A stretch of 64,000 bases of DNA. Source: G963676095 sp963676095. GTDB taxonomy: Bacteria; Bacteroidota; Bacteroidia; Bacteroidales; Prolixibacteraceae. A program made the position numbers and the translations under genes. A model generated the notes under the pieces. It did not search any database. It was not told where the DNA came from and saw nothing but the letters and a program-made list of their open reading frames with translations. Below are positions 63,273 through 64,000 of the stretch, one piece after another. The stretch's first letter is position 1. Each line of letters begins with the position of its first letter. Where the stretch lies: positions 2,666,001 to 2,730,000 of the forward strand of contig OY781040.1 in NCBI GenBank assembly GCA_963676095.1, given 5' to 3'.

Positions 63273-64000
63273 TCACTTTATATGTATCCTTAGTACTGTA
63301 ACAGAAATCGGAGGGAACGTGTAGTTAAAATGCGAACCGGCTTCAAGTTCTTTTGAAAACGGGACTACATTATTCGGTTGGTTTATTGAGTTCCCATCCA
63401 GCATGTCTGACGAAGTCAAAACGATAGCCGTTCCTTTCGTCTTGAAATTCTTTGGAAGTCCTTTCAATAAAATCTCCGTACCTAAAGGAGATTGTGACGT
63501 ATTTACCACTTTTATAATTACATCGCCGTTATTGGTTACTTTTGATGGCGCAATAAACAATGATGCACCTTTGACGGTATAAGGTAAAACAACATCACCG
63601 GTGTTCTCTATAAACATTTTTTGCATGTAATAGGACGGTATCGCGAAACAGGATACACTGTTATTGTAGATCAGGTCAGGACAATAGTTGATGCTATTCA
63701 GATTGGCGCTGAGGGTAGCATAAGTAGTCGCCAACACAATATCTGAGTTACGTTCACAGCCAGTCAGGAATGCCGCTTCAGCAAGGGCATATCTTAAATT
63801 CCCCAGGTTGGTCTGGTTATCCTTGCAGCAATATTCCCCAACCACAATTTTTGGGCCTTTCCGGTCATAGTTGTCGTAATGGTTTGTCTGCTTCAAAAAA
63901 GAATCAAACGAGCAAAAGAAATGTTCGTCAATAAGATCTGCCTTTTGTCCATCCAGCCGGTCATTAATAATTACATTCATCGCGGGATAAGCCTTTTTTA
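63273..64000 (-). CDS. GH51 alpha-L-arabinofuranosidase, C-terminal part (cut by window edge)
   Basis: The frame is open from the right edge (KKAYPAMNVIIND at the edge) to the stop at 63273, so the N-terminal half is outside the window and the first ATG in the window (63980) is not the start. The visible part has DEHFF, then KIVVGEYCCK with the presumed nucleophile Glu. The C-terminal beta-sandwich includes GASLFIAPSKVTNNGDVIIKVVNTS and VTVLRIHIK. GH51 enzymes release terminal alpha-L-arabinofuranose. It is the first visible gene of the leftward operon with GH78 and GH29. Confidence 0.85.
   Translation of the reverse strand, partial: KKAYPAMNVIINDRLDGQKADLIDEHFFCSFDSFLKQTNHYDNYDRKGPKIVVGEYCCKDNQTNLGNLRYALAEAAFLTGCERNSDIVLATTYATLSANLNSINYCPDLIYNNSVSCFAIPSYYMQKMFIENTGDVVLPYTVKGASLFIAPSKVTNNGDVIIKVVNTSQSPLGTEILLKGLPKNFKTKGTAIVLTSSDMLDGNSINQPNNVVPFSKELEAGSHFNYTFPPISVTVLRIHIK

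Overview
The window looks like a chromosomal segment of a Bacteroidota bacterium, probably Bacteroidales/Marinilabiliales-like. This is inferred from SusC/SusD pairs, FecR-type anti-sigma factors with ECF sigma partners, Bacteroidetes-style promoters (TAnnTTTG), scarce Shine-Dalgarno sites, and glycoside hydrolases carrying Sec or lipoprotein signals. No rRNA, tRNA or CRISPR array was seen, so the genus is not fixed.

Layout. (1) 1-2.6 kb: the 5' part of an IS4-type DDE transposase runs off the left edge. Its end abuts a truncated ApeA-like (anti-phage, HEPN class) gene, followed by an XRE repressor. (2) 2.8-6.6 kb: a SusC-like receptor whose last strand is replaced, in frame, by the C-terminal sandwich of a GH127/DUF1680 enzyme. 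It looks like a deletion fusion that removed the susD partner. (3) 6.8-8.1 kb: a DUF4143 AAA ATPase. (4) 8.2-17.2 kb: a first ECF/FecR/SusC/SusD set, a small chimeric ORF and a GH28. (5) 17.2-22.3 kb: a 482-bp near-identical duplication (GH28 3' end, promoter, sigma 5' part) brackets a GH2 beta-galactosidase; the first sigma copy is truncated and the second is intact. (6) 22.6-42 kb: a second FecR/SusC/SusD set and a run of enzymes (sialate-type esterase, GH78, GH2 beta-mannosidase-like, a GH-A lipoprotein, two GH36). (7) 42.4-44.5 kb: a second DUF4143 ATPase in the opposite direction and a small basic protein. (8) 44.8-51.6 kb: a leftward sugar-catabolic operon (FHS transporter, FucI/AraA-like isomerase, PfkB kinase, SIS isomerase, TIM homologue, YjbQ) with a divergent AraC regulator. 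(9) 51.7-64 kb: a leftward operon of GH51 (cut by the right edge), GH78, GH29, a beta-helix protein, DUF6057, a TolB-like lipoprotein with a CxxCH motif, and GH92.

How it works together. The enzyme set (rhamnosidases, polygalacturonase-type GH28, alpha- and beta-galactosidases, fucosidase, arabinofuranosidase, acetylesterase) points to pectin or rhamnogalacturonan-like plant glycans with decorated side chains. SusC/D capture and import oligosaccharides, and STN-domain SusCs signal through FecR to ECF sigma factors. The 44.8-51.6 kb operon would import and phosphorylate one released or related sugar; which one cannot be read from sequence.

A recurring theme is gene erosion. It includes one clear in-frame fusion (susC::GH127), a probable second chimera, a truncated sigma factor, a 33-bp GH28 scar and repeated small relics. 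The locus appears to be remodelled by deletion between short similarities.
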